Assembly: GCA_013813145.1 (NCBI GenBank)
Contig: JACCSE010000561.1
Span: forward strand, 1-13,641
Reading direction: 5' to 3'
Length of the DNA: 13,641 nucleotides
DNA from: Gemmatimonadales bacterium
GTDB taxonomy: Bacteria > Gemmatimonadota > Gemmatimonadetes > Gemmatimonadales > GWC2-71-9
The translations under genes and the position numbers were made by a program. Position 1 is the first letter of the stretch. The number at the start of each line of letters is the position of its first letter. This document shows, piece by piece, positions 1 through 6,444 of this stretch. The notes beneath the pieces were generated by a model, which worked only from the letters and a program-made list of their open reading frames with translations, did not search any database and had not been told where the DNA came from.

Positions 1-2
1 AC

Positions 3-659
3 CTAGCCCCCCGCCGCCTCGACCGCCGCCTCCTCGATCCGCGGCCGCACCGGATCCGCGTACTGCGCCGTCAGCGCCTCTCCCGCCACCCTCGCCTGCA
101 CCCGCTGCCAAACCATGTGCGCCGTCCCCGCCGACAGGCTGAACTCCCGCAGGTAATGGTCGGTCGCCTGCTCCACCGGCATGACTGCCCGCAGCAACCC
201 CGAGAAACCGATCGCGTTCTCTACGTGGGTCGCGATCACCGCCTCCGCGGCGCGCGCGCCGACCATCCTGGCGAGCTGCACCGTGCGCTCCTGGTATCGG
301 CGACGATAGCGCTGGTGCTCCAGCAACACCTGGAGCCGGAAGCGCTGCCATCCCTGCGGCTCGGGCATGGGCGTCGGCGCCGGAAGCGACTCCAGCTCCA
401 GTCCGGTGAGAGTACGGGTCCGCACCGTCTCCTGCATCGCCTCCGGCACCGCCACCACCTGGAAGTACAGATCGAGCGCCTCCAGCACCGGCAGCCGGGA
501 GGCGAACTCGCAGAGAAACTGCAGCGCCTGCGCGGTGTGGGTGACGACGAGCGCTTCCCACGCTCCCGCGTATGCCATGCGGACCGGGAGGTGGAGCGAG
601 GTCGGGATTCGTCGGAGGGACATGCGGCTGGGCACGTTCATCAGGTTGGCGCGCAGCAA
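3..659 (-). CDS. Hypothetical protein, 218 aa
   Basis: I do not recognise a family. The reading frame runs from a TTG at 659 to a TAG at 5-3. In-frame ATGs at residues 7 and 13 are alternative starts, and none of the three has a convincing Shine-Dalgarno sequence, so the N-terminus is uncertain. The product is rich in Arg, Ala and Leu, with no signal peptide and no clear membrane segment. The middle (about residues 100-140, around LLEHQRYRRRYQERTVQLARM) looks helical and strongly basic, and the C-terminal 60 residues are mixed helical. It is the most downstream minus-strand gene here, 193 bp beyond the stop of the membrane protein at 853-1302. A 7-bp hairpin (664-681) lies just upstream of the TTG. 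It is probably a real gene because the frame is long and uses GC-rich third positions. No function can be assigned. Confidence 0.6.
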   Translation of the reverse strand: MLRANLMNVPSRMSLRRIPTSLHLPVRMAYAGAWEALVVTHTAQALQFLCEFASRLPVLEALDLYFQVVAVPEAMQETVRTRTLTGLELESLPAPTPMPEPQGWQRFRLQVLLEHQRYRRRYQERTVQLARMVGARAAEAVIATHVENAIGFSGLLRAVMPVEQATDHYLREFSLSAGTAHMVWQRVQARVAGEALTAQYADPVRPRIEEAAVEAAGG

Positions 660-663
660 TATC

Positions 664-728
664 CAGTCCCGAGCGGGACTGTCGGCAGGTCCTAGCCGCC
701 GGCCTGGAGCCGAGCGCCGGCCGGCGGC
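664..728 (-). other. Two GC-rich hairpins between minus-strand genes
   Basis: Two inverted repeats occupy the 193 bp gap between the genes at 3-659 and 853-1302. The first is CAGTCCC/GGGACTG (664-670 and 675-681, loop GAGC). The second has a perfect 10-bp stem (695-704 and 719-728, loop of 14 nt). Neither is followed by a T-run in the minus direction, so an intrinsic terminator is not demonstrated. They could be attenuators or simply GC-rich palindromes. The rest of 660-852 shows nothing else. Confidence 0.35.
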
Positions 729-852
729 ATTAGAGACGCAGAGGCAACGACTTACCGGAGAGAATAAAGCCGGTTACGCCGACCCCGCGCACCGTCGGCG
801 CAGAGCCTCGGCGGCGCGGCGGGCTGCAAAACGCCCGGCGCCTCGCGCCCGC

Positions 853-1302
853 TCAGGCCAGCGCGCCTGGAACGCTCTTTCGGTAGCGGTGCTCCCATTC
901 GCGCAGGGATTCGAGGGACAGGTGCTCCAGCTCGCTGGAGACCGTGCGCGCGGCGAGCACCGCCCGCTCCAGATCGAGACGCCCGTCCTCCGACGCCGGA
1001 GCAACCCGCATCTCGGCGACCCCCAGCATCACGGTGAGCTGGTTGTTCACCCGGTCCTGGAGCATGTCGCGGAGCTTCTTCACCAGCGCCCGGCGGCGGA
1101 ACCAGGAGTGCCGGTGCACTGCCCAGATGAGAAACCCCTGAAGCCAGACCAGCCCCACGTTGGCCAGCCCCCGCTCGCCCTGGCTCAGCTCCATGAAGGC
1201 GAAGGTGATGGCCAGGAGAACGCCGACTATGGTAAGGAAAAGCTCGAAGTGCTCGAGCAGTGACGCGCGGACACGGCGGCGCAGGAGAGCGGAGCGTCTC
1301 AC
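853..1302 (-). CDS. Small two-helix membrane protein with a degenerate histidine-kinase DHp-like hairpin
   Basis: The product is about 149 aa. I chose the GTG at 1302 because a GAGG ribosome binding site lies 5 nt upstream; the frame stays open to a TTG at 1368 (171 aa), which lacks one. Two hydrophobic segments follow a basic N-terminus (about residues 18-38, FLTIVGVLLAITFAFM, and 48-63, LANVGLVWLQGFLIWAV). A cytoplasmic part then resembles the two-helix dimerisation hairpin of histidine kinases. Its first helix contains DRVNNQLTVMLGVAEM, which recalls the HisKA_2/HWE H-box pattern HHRVKNNLQVI. The phospho-acceptor position is not His, and no HATPase_c domain follows before the stop. The second helix is about 120-145. 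The resemblance is a motif-level inference. It lies downstream of the sigma factor but is separated from it by a strong terminator, so it probably has its own promoter. Confidence 0.65.
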   Translation of the reverse strand: MRRSALLRRRVRASLLEHFELFLTIVGVLLAITFAFMELSQGERGLANVGLVWLQGFLIWAVHRHSWFRRRALVKKLRDMLQDRVNNQLTVMLGVAEMRVAPASEDGRLDLERAVLAARTVSSELEHLSLESLREWEHRYRKSVPGALA

Positions 1303-1428
1303 GGTGACCTCGGAGATGGGAAGTACGCCGCGCGGCCCGGCGCCCTCTGGCTTAGGGGGACCATTCAATCTCGGTAGCCAGTCCTCGCCCGTCCAGTCCC
1401 CCCGGAGTGCAAAATTTGTCCAAATGCC

Positions 1429-1465
1429 AAAAACCCCGCTCGGCGGAAGTCGCCGAGCGGGGTTT
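1429..1465 (-). terminator. Rho-independent terminator of the sigma factor gene
   Basis: A perfect 15-bp inverted repeat (1431-1445 and 1451-1465) encloses a 5-nt loop and begins 20 nt downstream of the sigma factor stop codon. Read on the minus strand, the 3' arm ends in GCGGGG followed by five T residues. This is a complete intrinsic terminator and the strongest one in the window. Confidence 0.93.
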
Positions 1466-1484
1466 GGTGCCGGTCTTTCGACGG

Positions 1485-2381
1485 TCAGGCGGCGAGCTCG
1501 CGGAGCTTGTCGCCGTGCTGCTCGCGGAGTTGACGCAGCGCCCGATCACGGAGCTGCCGGATACGCTCGCGGGTGACGCCCATCATCTGCCCGATCTCCT
1601 CCAGCGTTCGGCTCTTTCCGTCGTCCAGCCCGAAGTACAGCCGAATCACCTTCGCATCGCGCGACGGCAGGGCGGCGAGAGCGGCCTCGAGGTCATCGGT
1701 CCGGCTGTTGGCCATCGTGGTTGCGTCGGTGCCCTCCTGGGTGAGCGGCACGAAGCGCTCCATCCGGCCCCGATCATCCGCCTCGCGCACCGGGTGATCG
1801 AGACGGAGGGCTTCGATGTGCAGCGCGCTGAGCGCCCGGACCGCATCACGGGTGAGTCCCGTTGCCTCGATCAGCTCGTCCGTGGTGGGGACCCGGCCGA
1901 GCCGCTCGGTGAGCAGCGTGGTGGCCCGGCCGAGCCGGTTGAGATCCGCAGTTCGGTTGAGCGGCACTCGGACTGGCCGGCCGTGCCGCGCGATCGCCGC
2001 CTGGATCGCCTGCCGGATCCACCAGACCGCGTAGGAAATGAACTTGACGCCGCGGTCCGGATCGAACTTTCGCGCCGCCGTCATCAGGCCCACGTTCCCC
2101 TCGCCGATGAGATCCATCAACGGAACTCCGCGGTTCTGGAACTTCTTGGCGACCGAAACCACGAAGCGGACGTTATGGCGCGCGAGCTTTTCCTGCGCGT
2201 CCACGTCGCCCTTGAAGGCACGGCGAGCCAGCGCGGTTTCCTCCTCGCCGGAAAGGAGGGGAATCCGGCTGATCTCCTGGAGGTAGAAGTCCAGGCTCTC
2301 GCGACCTTCGTCGATCGCCTTCGGCAGCTGGCTGGCCCGAGCCGGGCGCCGCCCCGAACGGATACGCTTCTTCACAGCCAC
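1485..2381 (-). CDS. rpoD: RNA polymerase sigma-70 factor (RpoD/SigA type)
   Basis: The product is a primary-type sigma-70 of 298 aa. I chose the GTG at 2381 (VAVKKRIRSG) because AGGAG lies 7 nt upstream; the open frame extends to 2534 but that part looks like leader sequence. Region 1.2 is at about residues 28-55 (ESLDFYLQEISRIPLLSGEE). Regions 2.1-2.4 are at about 65-140 and include LMDLIGEGNVGLM and KFISYAVWWIRQAI. Region 3 is at about 145-185. Region 4 is at about 230-290, with the -35-reading helix-turn-helix (TLEEIGQMMGVTRERIRQL). Region 1.1 is absent, as in the short primary sigmas of the Bacteroidetes/Chlorobi/Gemmatimonadota group; this is what suggests the phylum. The gene has its own leader with hairpins and a strong terminator, so it is probably monocistronic. 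A group-2 paralogue cannot be excluded. Confidence 0.95.
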   Translation of the reverse strand: MAVKKRIRSGRRPARASQLPKAIDEGRESLDFYLQEISRIPLLSGEEETALARRAFKGDVDAQEKLARHNVRFVVSVAKKFQNRGVPLMDLIGEGNVGLMTAARKFDPDRGVKFISYAVWWIRQAIQAAIARHGRPVRVPLNRTADLNRLGRATTLLTERLGRVPTTDELIEATGLTRDAVRALSALHIEALRLDHPVREADDRGRMERFVPLTQEGTDATTMANSRTDDLEAALAALPSRDAKVIRLYFGLDDGKSRTLEEIGQMMGVTRERIRQLRDRALRQLREQHGDKLRELAA

Positions 2382-2466
2382 AGTACTACTCCTATCCGAT
2401 TTGCTGACCCGCTCTCGCGGGGAACCCCTTGCTTCGGAGCAAGGCGTTCTCATTTCATAATTTGGG
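2382..2466 (-). promoter_or_regulatory. Structured leader of the sigma factor gene
   Basis: Upstream of the GTG start, on the minus strand, come AGGAG, then a hairpin CCCGC-GAGA-GCGGG (2408-2421, a GNRA-type tetraloop). Next is a hairpin with a 7-bp stem, CCTTGCT/AGCAAGG (2427-2444, loop CCGA). Further up lies a short AT-rich patch (about 2450-2466, read AAATTATGAAATGAG), the only AT-rich stretch nearby and the most likely -10 area. I could not find a convincing -35. A role as promoter and leader is inference from position and base composition. Confidence 0.4.
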
Positions 2467-2533
2467 GACTGCCATTTCTGCGAGTCACTCCGCCTACACC
2501 GGCTCAGATGATTGGCCAGGCCCGACCGTTGCA

Positions 2534-2549
2534 CCGATTCCCGAATCGG
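2534..2549 (-). other. Palindrome downstream of hrpB
   Basis: CCGATTC and GAATCGG form a perfect 7-bp stem with a 2-nt loop, 36-51 nt beyond the hrpB stop codon. No T-run follows in the hrpB direction. A loop of two is too tight for a full RNA hairpin, so it would close with fewer pairs. It could be a protein-binding palindrome or a weak transcription stop. Function is unknown. Confidence 0.3.
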
Positions 2550-2584
2550 AACTCTCTAGGCGACACAAGCTTAACACCACTCAC

Positions 2585-5098
2585 TCAGCCACGGTTCCCG
2601 GGCCGTCCCCGAGGTTTCACCCGGCGGGTAGGCTCCGCTTTCAAGGGGTCGTCGGGCCAGTAATGCCGCGGATAGCGCCCCTTCAGATCCTTCCTGACTG
2701 CGAAGTACGTCGTGCGCCAGAATCCCGCGAGGTCACGCGTCACCTGCACCGGCCGACCCGCCGGCGAGAGGAGGTGCATCGTGAGGGGAACCTGACCCCC
2801 ACCCACCCTGGGCGTTTCCGTCATCCCAAACATTTCCTGAAGCCGAACGGCGAAGGAGGGTACCTCCGGGTCCGAATAGTCCACCGGAACTCGGGATCCG
2901 CTGGGCACTTCCACGTGGGCCGGTGCCAACCGGTCCAGGATGCTCCGCCGCTCCCAGCCCAGGGCCTCCGACAGCACCAGTGCCAGATCCAGCCGGGCGA
3001 GATCGTCCCATCGCCTTACCGCGACCAGGTGCGGGCCCAACCACTCCGCCAGCGAACCGGCCAGCGCCTCATCCGAGAAATCGGGCCAGGAATGACTGAG
3101 CCGCCGGACGAACCCAACGCGGGCCCGAAGCCTCCGGGCCGTGTCGCTCCACGGCAGCGCCTGAATGCCTTCAGCCGCGATGCCCGCAAGGAGCGCCGAC
3201 CTCACCTTTTCCGGCTCGGGGGCCGCCAAGGGGCTTTCCCGAAGCACCAGAGCCCCCAGCCGCTCCCGCCGGCGCGCGATCACCGACCGGGTGCCCGGGT
3301 CCCACTCCACCAGCTCCTGAGTGACGATGCCGCCAGCGAAGTGCTCTTGGATCTCGGGCAGGGACACCGGTGCGGCGAGAAGGATCCGGCTCTCCCTGGA
3401 CTTCCCCTCGACCTGCGCCGCCACCAGGTACTCCTCGCCTCCGAGCGCCTGCGGGGCCAGGACGGCCCCGATCCCATTCCGCAGGAGGTATCTCCCCGGC
3501 TGTCCAGCTCGCCGCTGCGCGATCCGGTCGGGGTAGGCAAAGGCGAGCAGCAGCCCCGCCGCCTCGATCCGGCCGCCGCCCCCGCGACAGCTCTTCGCCT
3601 CTGCCCGGACGCGCCGCAGCGCTTCGTGGTCCACGTCTCCGAGCTGGGTCGTACCCCGGAGGACATCGAGCCGTATCCGGATGTCCGCGTCCGGAACACT
3701 CTCGGCTCGGCGAAGGACATCCCGTTCCGCCAGAAGCGCCGCGAGCTCGCAGGCGGTCTCGCCGGCGCCCAGGTCCCTACCCTTCAACACCATATGAGCC
3801 AGGCGGGGGTGCATCGCGAGGCGGGACATCGAGCGTCCGTGCGGGGTGATGCATCCGGCGGTATCGAGGGCGCCAAGTTGGGTGAGCAGGGACCGTGCCT
3901 CGGCGTGGGCCGCGGCCGGAGGTGGATCGAGCCATTCCAACTCCGCCGGATCGGCGACACCCGCAGCAGCGAGTTCCAGGGCCAGCGGAGCCAGATCGGC
4001 CTCCAGGATCTCGGGGGTCGCGCGGGGCACCAGTCCCCGATCTTCCTGCTCCGACCACACCCGGTAGCAGACCCCCGGCGCCACGCGGCCGGCGCGACCC
4101 CGGCGCTGGTCCGCCGAAGCGCGCGAGACTCGGACCGTGGCAAGTCGGGTCATCCCGGTCCGGGGAGAGTACCGGGGAACGCGCGCGAGGCCCGAATCCA
4201 CTACCACCCGCACCCCTTCGATGGTGAGGCTGGTCTCCGCGATGGAGGTCGCGAGAACCACCTTTCGTACCCCCGACGGACTGGGCCCGACCGCCCGGTC
4301 CTGTGCCTCGACTGGGAGATTTCCATGGAGAGGAATCACCTGGCCCGCCGAGCCGGCGAGCAGCTCCCCGACTCGGCGGATCTCCCCGGCACCGGGCAGG
4401 AACACCAGCAGGTCGCCGGCTTCCTCTTCCTCCAGCGCGTGGCGCACTACGCCGGCGACCGCCGCCTCGATCTTGGCCCCGGCGCGAGGCGTGATGTGAC
4501 GGGTTTCCACCGGGAAACTCCGGCCCTCGCTGGTGACGACGGCCGCGCCGCCCAGCAGACTGGCGACCGGCCCACCGTCGAGCGTCGCCGACATGACGAG
4601 CACCCGAAGATCGTCCCGGAGGACGCTCCGGGTGAGTAGGGTCAGCGCGAGCCCCAGGTCGGCGTGAAGGCTTCGCTCGTGGAACTCGTCGAAGACCACG
4701 AGGCCGATCCCCGGAAGCGCCGGGTCGTTGAGGATGATCCGGGTAAGGATCCCTTCGGTGACCACTTCGATCCGGGTCCGCGGACCGACCCGGGTCTCGT
4801 GGCGCACCCGGAAGCCCACGGTGCCGCCCACCTCCTCGCCCAGTGTCGCGGCCATGCGCCGGGCGGCGGCACGAGCGGCCAAGCGGCGGGGCTCGAGCAT
4901 CACTATTCGCCCGCCCTGGAGCCACGGCTCGTTGAGAAGCGCGAGCGGAACCCGGGTGGTCTTGCCGGCGCCGGGTGGGGCTTGGAGCACCGCCGAGGTG
5001 CCGGCCCGGAGCGCCCCGCGAAGCTCGGGAAGCGCGGGGTCGATCGGTAACGGAGTCTCCGGTTGCGGAGTCTTGGGAGCGGGGTAGCCGCGGGCCAT
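2585..5098 (-). CDS. hrpB: ATP-dependent helicase HrpB (DEAH/RHA family)
   Basis: The product is about 837 aa, the usual length of HrpB. The ATG at 5098 is chosen; a TTG two codons upstream (5104) is possible, and neither has a clear ribosome binding site. Helicase motifs appear in order (numbered from the TTG): motif I QAPPGAGKTT (41-50), motif Ia LEPRRLAARAAA (70-81), motif II DEFHERS (139-145, the DEFH variant usual in HrpB), motif III MSATLDGG (171-178), motif V ATSIAETSLTIEGV (285-298) and motif VI QRRGRAGR (333-340). The C-terminus carries the HrpB-specific block LSPAGRPVQVTRDLAGFW and then RYPRHYWPDDP. It is presumably a cytoplasmic RNA helicase; the cellular role of HrpB is poorly defined in most bacteria. 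It is divergent from the small ORF at 5213, with a gap of about 114 bp. Confidence 0.96.
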   Translation of the reverse strand: MARGYPAPKTPQPETPLPIDPALPELRGALRAGTSAVLQAPPGAGKTTRVPLALLNEPWLQGGRIVMLEPRRLAARAAARRMAATLGEEVGGTVGFRVRHETRVGPRTRIEVVTEGILTRIILNDPALPGIGLVVFDEFHERSLHADLGLALTLLTRSVLRDDLRVLVMSATLDGGPVASLLGGAAVVTSEGRSFPVETRHITPRAGAKIEAAVAGVVRHALEEEEAGDLLVFLPGAGEIRRVGELLAGSAGQVIPLHGNLPVEAQDRAVGPSPSGVRKVVLATSIAETSLTIEGVRVVVDSGLARVPRYSPRTGMTRLATVRVSRASADQRRGRAGRVAPGVCYRVWSEQEDRGLVPRATPEILEADLAPLALELAAAGVADPAELEWLDPPPAAAHAEARSLLTQLGALDTAGCITPHGRSMSRLAMHPRLAHMVLKGRDLGAGETACELAALLAERDVLRRAESVPDADIRIRLDVLRGTTQLGDVDHEALRRVRAEAKSCRGGGGRIEAAGLLLAFAYPDRIAQRRAGQPGRYLLRNGIGAVLAPQALGGEEYLVAAQVEGKSRESRILLAAPVSLPEIQEHFAGGIVTQELVEWDPGTRSVIARRRERLGALVLRESPLAAPEPEKVRSALLAGIAAEGIQALPWSDTARRLRARVGFVRRLSHSWPDFSDEALAGSLAEWLGPHLVAVRRWDDLARLDLALVLSEALGWERRSILDRLAPAHVEVPSGSRVPVDYSDPEVPSFAVRLQEMFGMTETPRVGGGQVPLTMHLLSPAGRPVQVTRDLAGFWRTTYFAVRKDLKGRYPRHYWPDDPLKAEPTRRVKPRGRPGNRG

Positions 5099-5212
5099 GG
5101 TCAAGGATAGCGGCGATGGGGCGATAGATTACACCGTCGTGGCACGGCTGATGCGGAGATTGGCTTCGCCGATCCAACTCCGGGCGGCAGGCAACAGCAA
5201 GGGTAGGATCCC

Positions 5213-5380
5213 GTGACGACCTGCGACTACAATGGATGGAACGACGCGCCCGAAGAGGAGCGCGAGTGGTTTGACCAGCACCCCGAGATCTGGGGCGGAC
5301 CTCCGGCCGAAAACGCCTTCCGTCCCCGCCGTGTGACACGGCGCCCGAGCGGCGAACACCGGGGCGGTATAGCCGCCTAA
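5213..5380 (+). CDS. Small acidic/aromatic hypothetical protein, 55 aa
   Basis: The frame opens with a GTG at 5213, preceded by GGGTAGGATCCC, which contains an AGGA 5 nt upstream, and ends with TAA at 5378. The product begins VTTCDYNGWNDAPEEEREWF and continues DQHPEIWGG, giving a Trp- and acid-rich N-terminal half and a basic Arg/Pro tail. There is no signal peptide or membrane segment. Codons favour G or C at the third position, as in the neighbouring real genes, and the opposite-strand frame here looks like noise. I recognise no family. It may be a short protein gene or a remnant of a longer one; it is a moderate call. Confidence 0.45.
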   Translation: MTTCDYNGWNDAPEEEREWFDQHPEIWGGPPAENAFRPRRVTRRPSGEHRGGIAA

Positions 5381-5441
5381 GCCTGCCCCGCGGTGTGACC
5401 CCTCCCACAGCCGATCCGCAAATCCCCCAGCATCCTGTATT

Positions 5442-5465
5442 GGCATCAAGACATAGGCATCAAGA
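5442..5465 (+). repeat. Direct repeat GGCATCAAGA x2 upstream of the DUF6766 remnant
   Basis: The decamer GGCATCAAGA occurs at 5442-5451 and 5456-5465, a spacing of 14 bp between starts, 26 bp before the GTG of the following gene. A TTGGCA that could act as a -35 element overlaps the first copy, but no good -10 follows at 17 bp. It could be an operator or chance. Confidence 0.3.
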
Positions 5466-5490
5466 GCATCGAGAACCTCGTGGGGGGAGC

Positions 5491-6092
5491 GTGCTTCGCC
5501 CATTCCTCCGGAACAACGGTCTTACGCTCGTTCTGCTAGCGCTGTTCGCCGTGTTCCTAGCCGGCCAGAGCGCCGTCGGTCACCGCGAGTACAACAACGA
5601 GCAGCGGAGCCACGGCGAGTCCGAGGTGGGTTACGGCTCGTACATCGCCAGTGCCCATTTCCTCGAGTCGGTGACCGAAAACTGGGAGAGCGAGTTCCTC
5701 CAGATGTTCGGCTACGTCATCCTGACTGCTTTCCTGTTCCAGAAGGGCTCAGCCGAGTCAAAGGACCCCGACGAGCCCGAGGAGGTCGACCGCGATCCTG
5801 GCCCCTCCAGCGGCCGGATCGATGCGCCGTGGCCGGTGCGGCGTGGGGGTTTCTGCACGCCGCCAGCGGAGCTCGAGAGTTCGGCGCCGACCAACTCGCC
5901 CACGGAGAACCCGGCGTGTCAGTGCTCGGCTACCTCGGGACCTCCAGGTTCTGGTTCGAGTCGCTACAGAACTGGCAGAGCGAATTCCTGGCGATCGCGG
6001 CGATGGTGGTGCTTACGATCCACCTCCGCCAACGGGGCTCACCCGAGTCCAAGCCGGTAGACGCCCCTCATGACGAGACCGGAAGCGGCTGA
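5491..6092 (+). pseudogene. DUF6766-type membrane protein, broken by an internal deletion and frame change
   Basis: The start is GTG 5491 (VLRPFLRNNGLTLVLLALF). The first module has one membrane helix (about 10-28), then GHREYNNEQ, ENWESEFLQ, a second helix and QKGSAESKDPD. That frame stays meaningful up to PWPVRRGG (about 5850). The homology then continues in another plus frame: HAASGAREF, QLAHGEP, LQNWQSEFLA, RQRGSPESKPVD, stop at 6090-6092. The two halves are copies of one module and align without gaps over 48 residues. By that comparison the start of module 2, about 20-25 residues including its first membrane helix, is missing. The loss must be 3n+1 nt because the frame changes. The unshifted frame runs on to 6060 as junk. 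The family is usually an intact double-module protein; its function is unknown to me. A real pseudogene is more likely than a single-base error because a whole helix is gone. Confidence 0.75.
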
Positions 6093-6212
6093 GCGCTCAC
6101 GGCCGACTCCTGTGCGGCGTGTCACCGCGCGGGAGCGAGCTCTTCGCCAATATGAGGCTCGCAATTTCGCGTCTTTAGACCATCGGTCGGCACACTCTCT
6201 GGAGGGGGAAGC

Positions 6213-6431
6213 ATGCGCATTACATTGGCAGCCCTGTTCGCGTTGGGTCTCGTGGCCGGGTGCGAGAACCGGCGCGGAGACAACGAGACTGGCGACGCGG
6301 ACGGCGACCGTGCCGGCGTGGACACGACGATCGAGACCGAGCGGGTGCAGGACACCACGATCGTCAGCGCCGACACCACCATAGACGTAGACACGCTGAA
6401 GGAGACCGACAACATTGATAAGGCCGACTAA
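6213..6431 (+). CDS. Small Thr/Asp-rich lipoprotein upstream of ftsH
   Basis: The product is 72 aa with a strong ribosome binding site (GGAGGGGGAAGC before the ATG). Residues 1-16 form a lipoprotein signal peptide with lipobox LVAGC, so Cys17 should be lipidated and the protein anchored on the outer side of a membrane. The mature part has no hydrophobic core. It is very acidic and contains repeated short units (DTTIETE, DTTIVSA, DTTIDVDT), suggesting an extended, low-complexity tail. It ends 13 nt before the ATG of the FtsH gene, so the two are very probably co-transcribed and perhaps translationally coupled. No family is recognised, though Asp-Thr-Thr-rich small lipoproteins occur in this kind of genome. 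A partner or substrate-adaptor role for the protease is speculation. Confidence 0.8.
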   Translation: MRITLAALFALGLVAGCENRRGDNETGDADGDRAGVDTTIETERVQDTTIVSADTTIDVDTLKETDNIDKAD

Positions 6432-6444
6432 CGAGCCATAGCGC

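Noticed and set aside
367..1263. 298-codon plus-strand open frame antisense to the first two genes
   Set aside because: Its translation is Arg/Pro/Gly-rich low-complexity sequence with no domain, and it mirrors minus-strand coding regions in GC-rich DNA.
2429..4639. 736-codon plus-strand open frame
   Set aside because: It lies antisense to hrpB, which has all helicase motifs; the plus translation is compositionally biased and shows no motif.
3777..5408. 543-codon minus-strand frame overlapping hrpB
   Set aside because: It is a shifted reading of the HrpB gene (Arg/Gly-rich), extended past the hrpB start; no domain is visible.
5129..5503. 124-codon minus-strand open frame opposite the small ORF and the DUF6766 start
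   Set aside because: No ribosome binding site or recognisable family; the plus strand shows a better small ORF and the start of a known family here.
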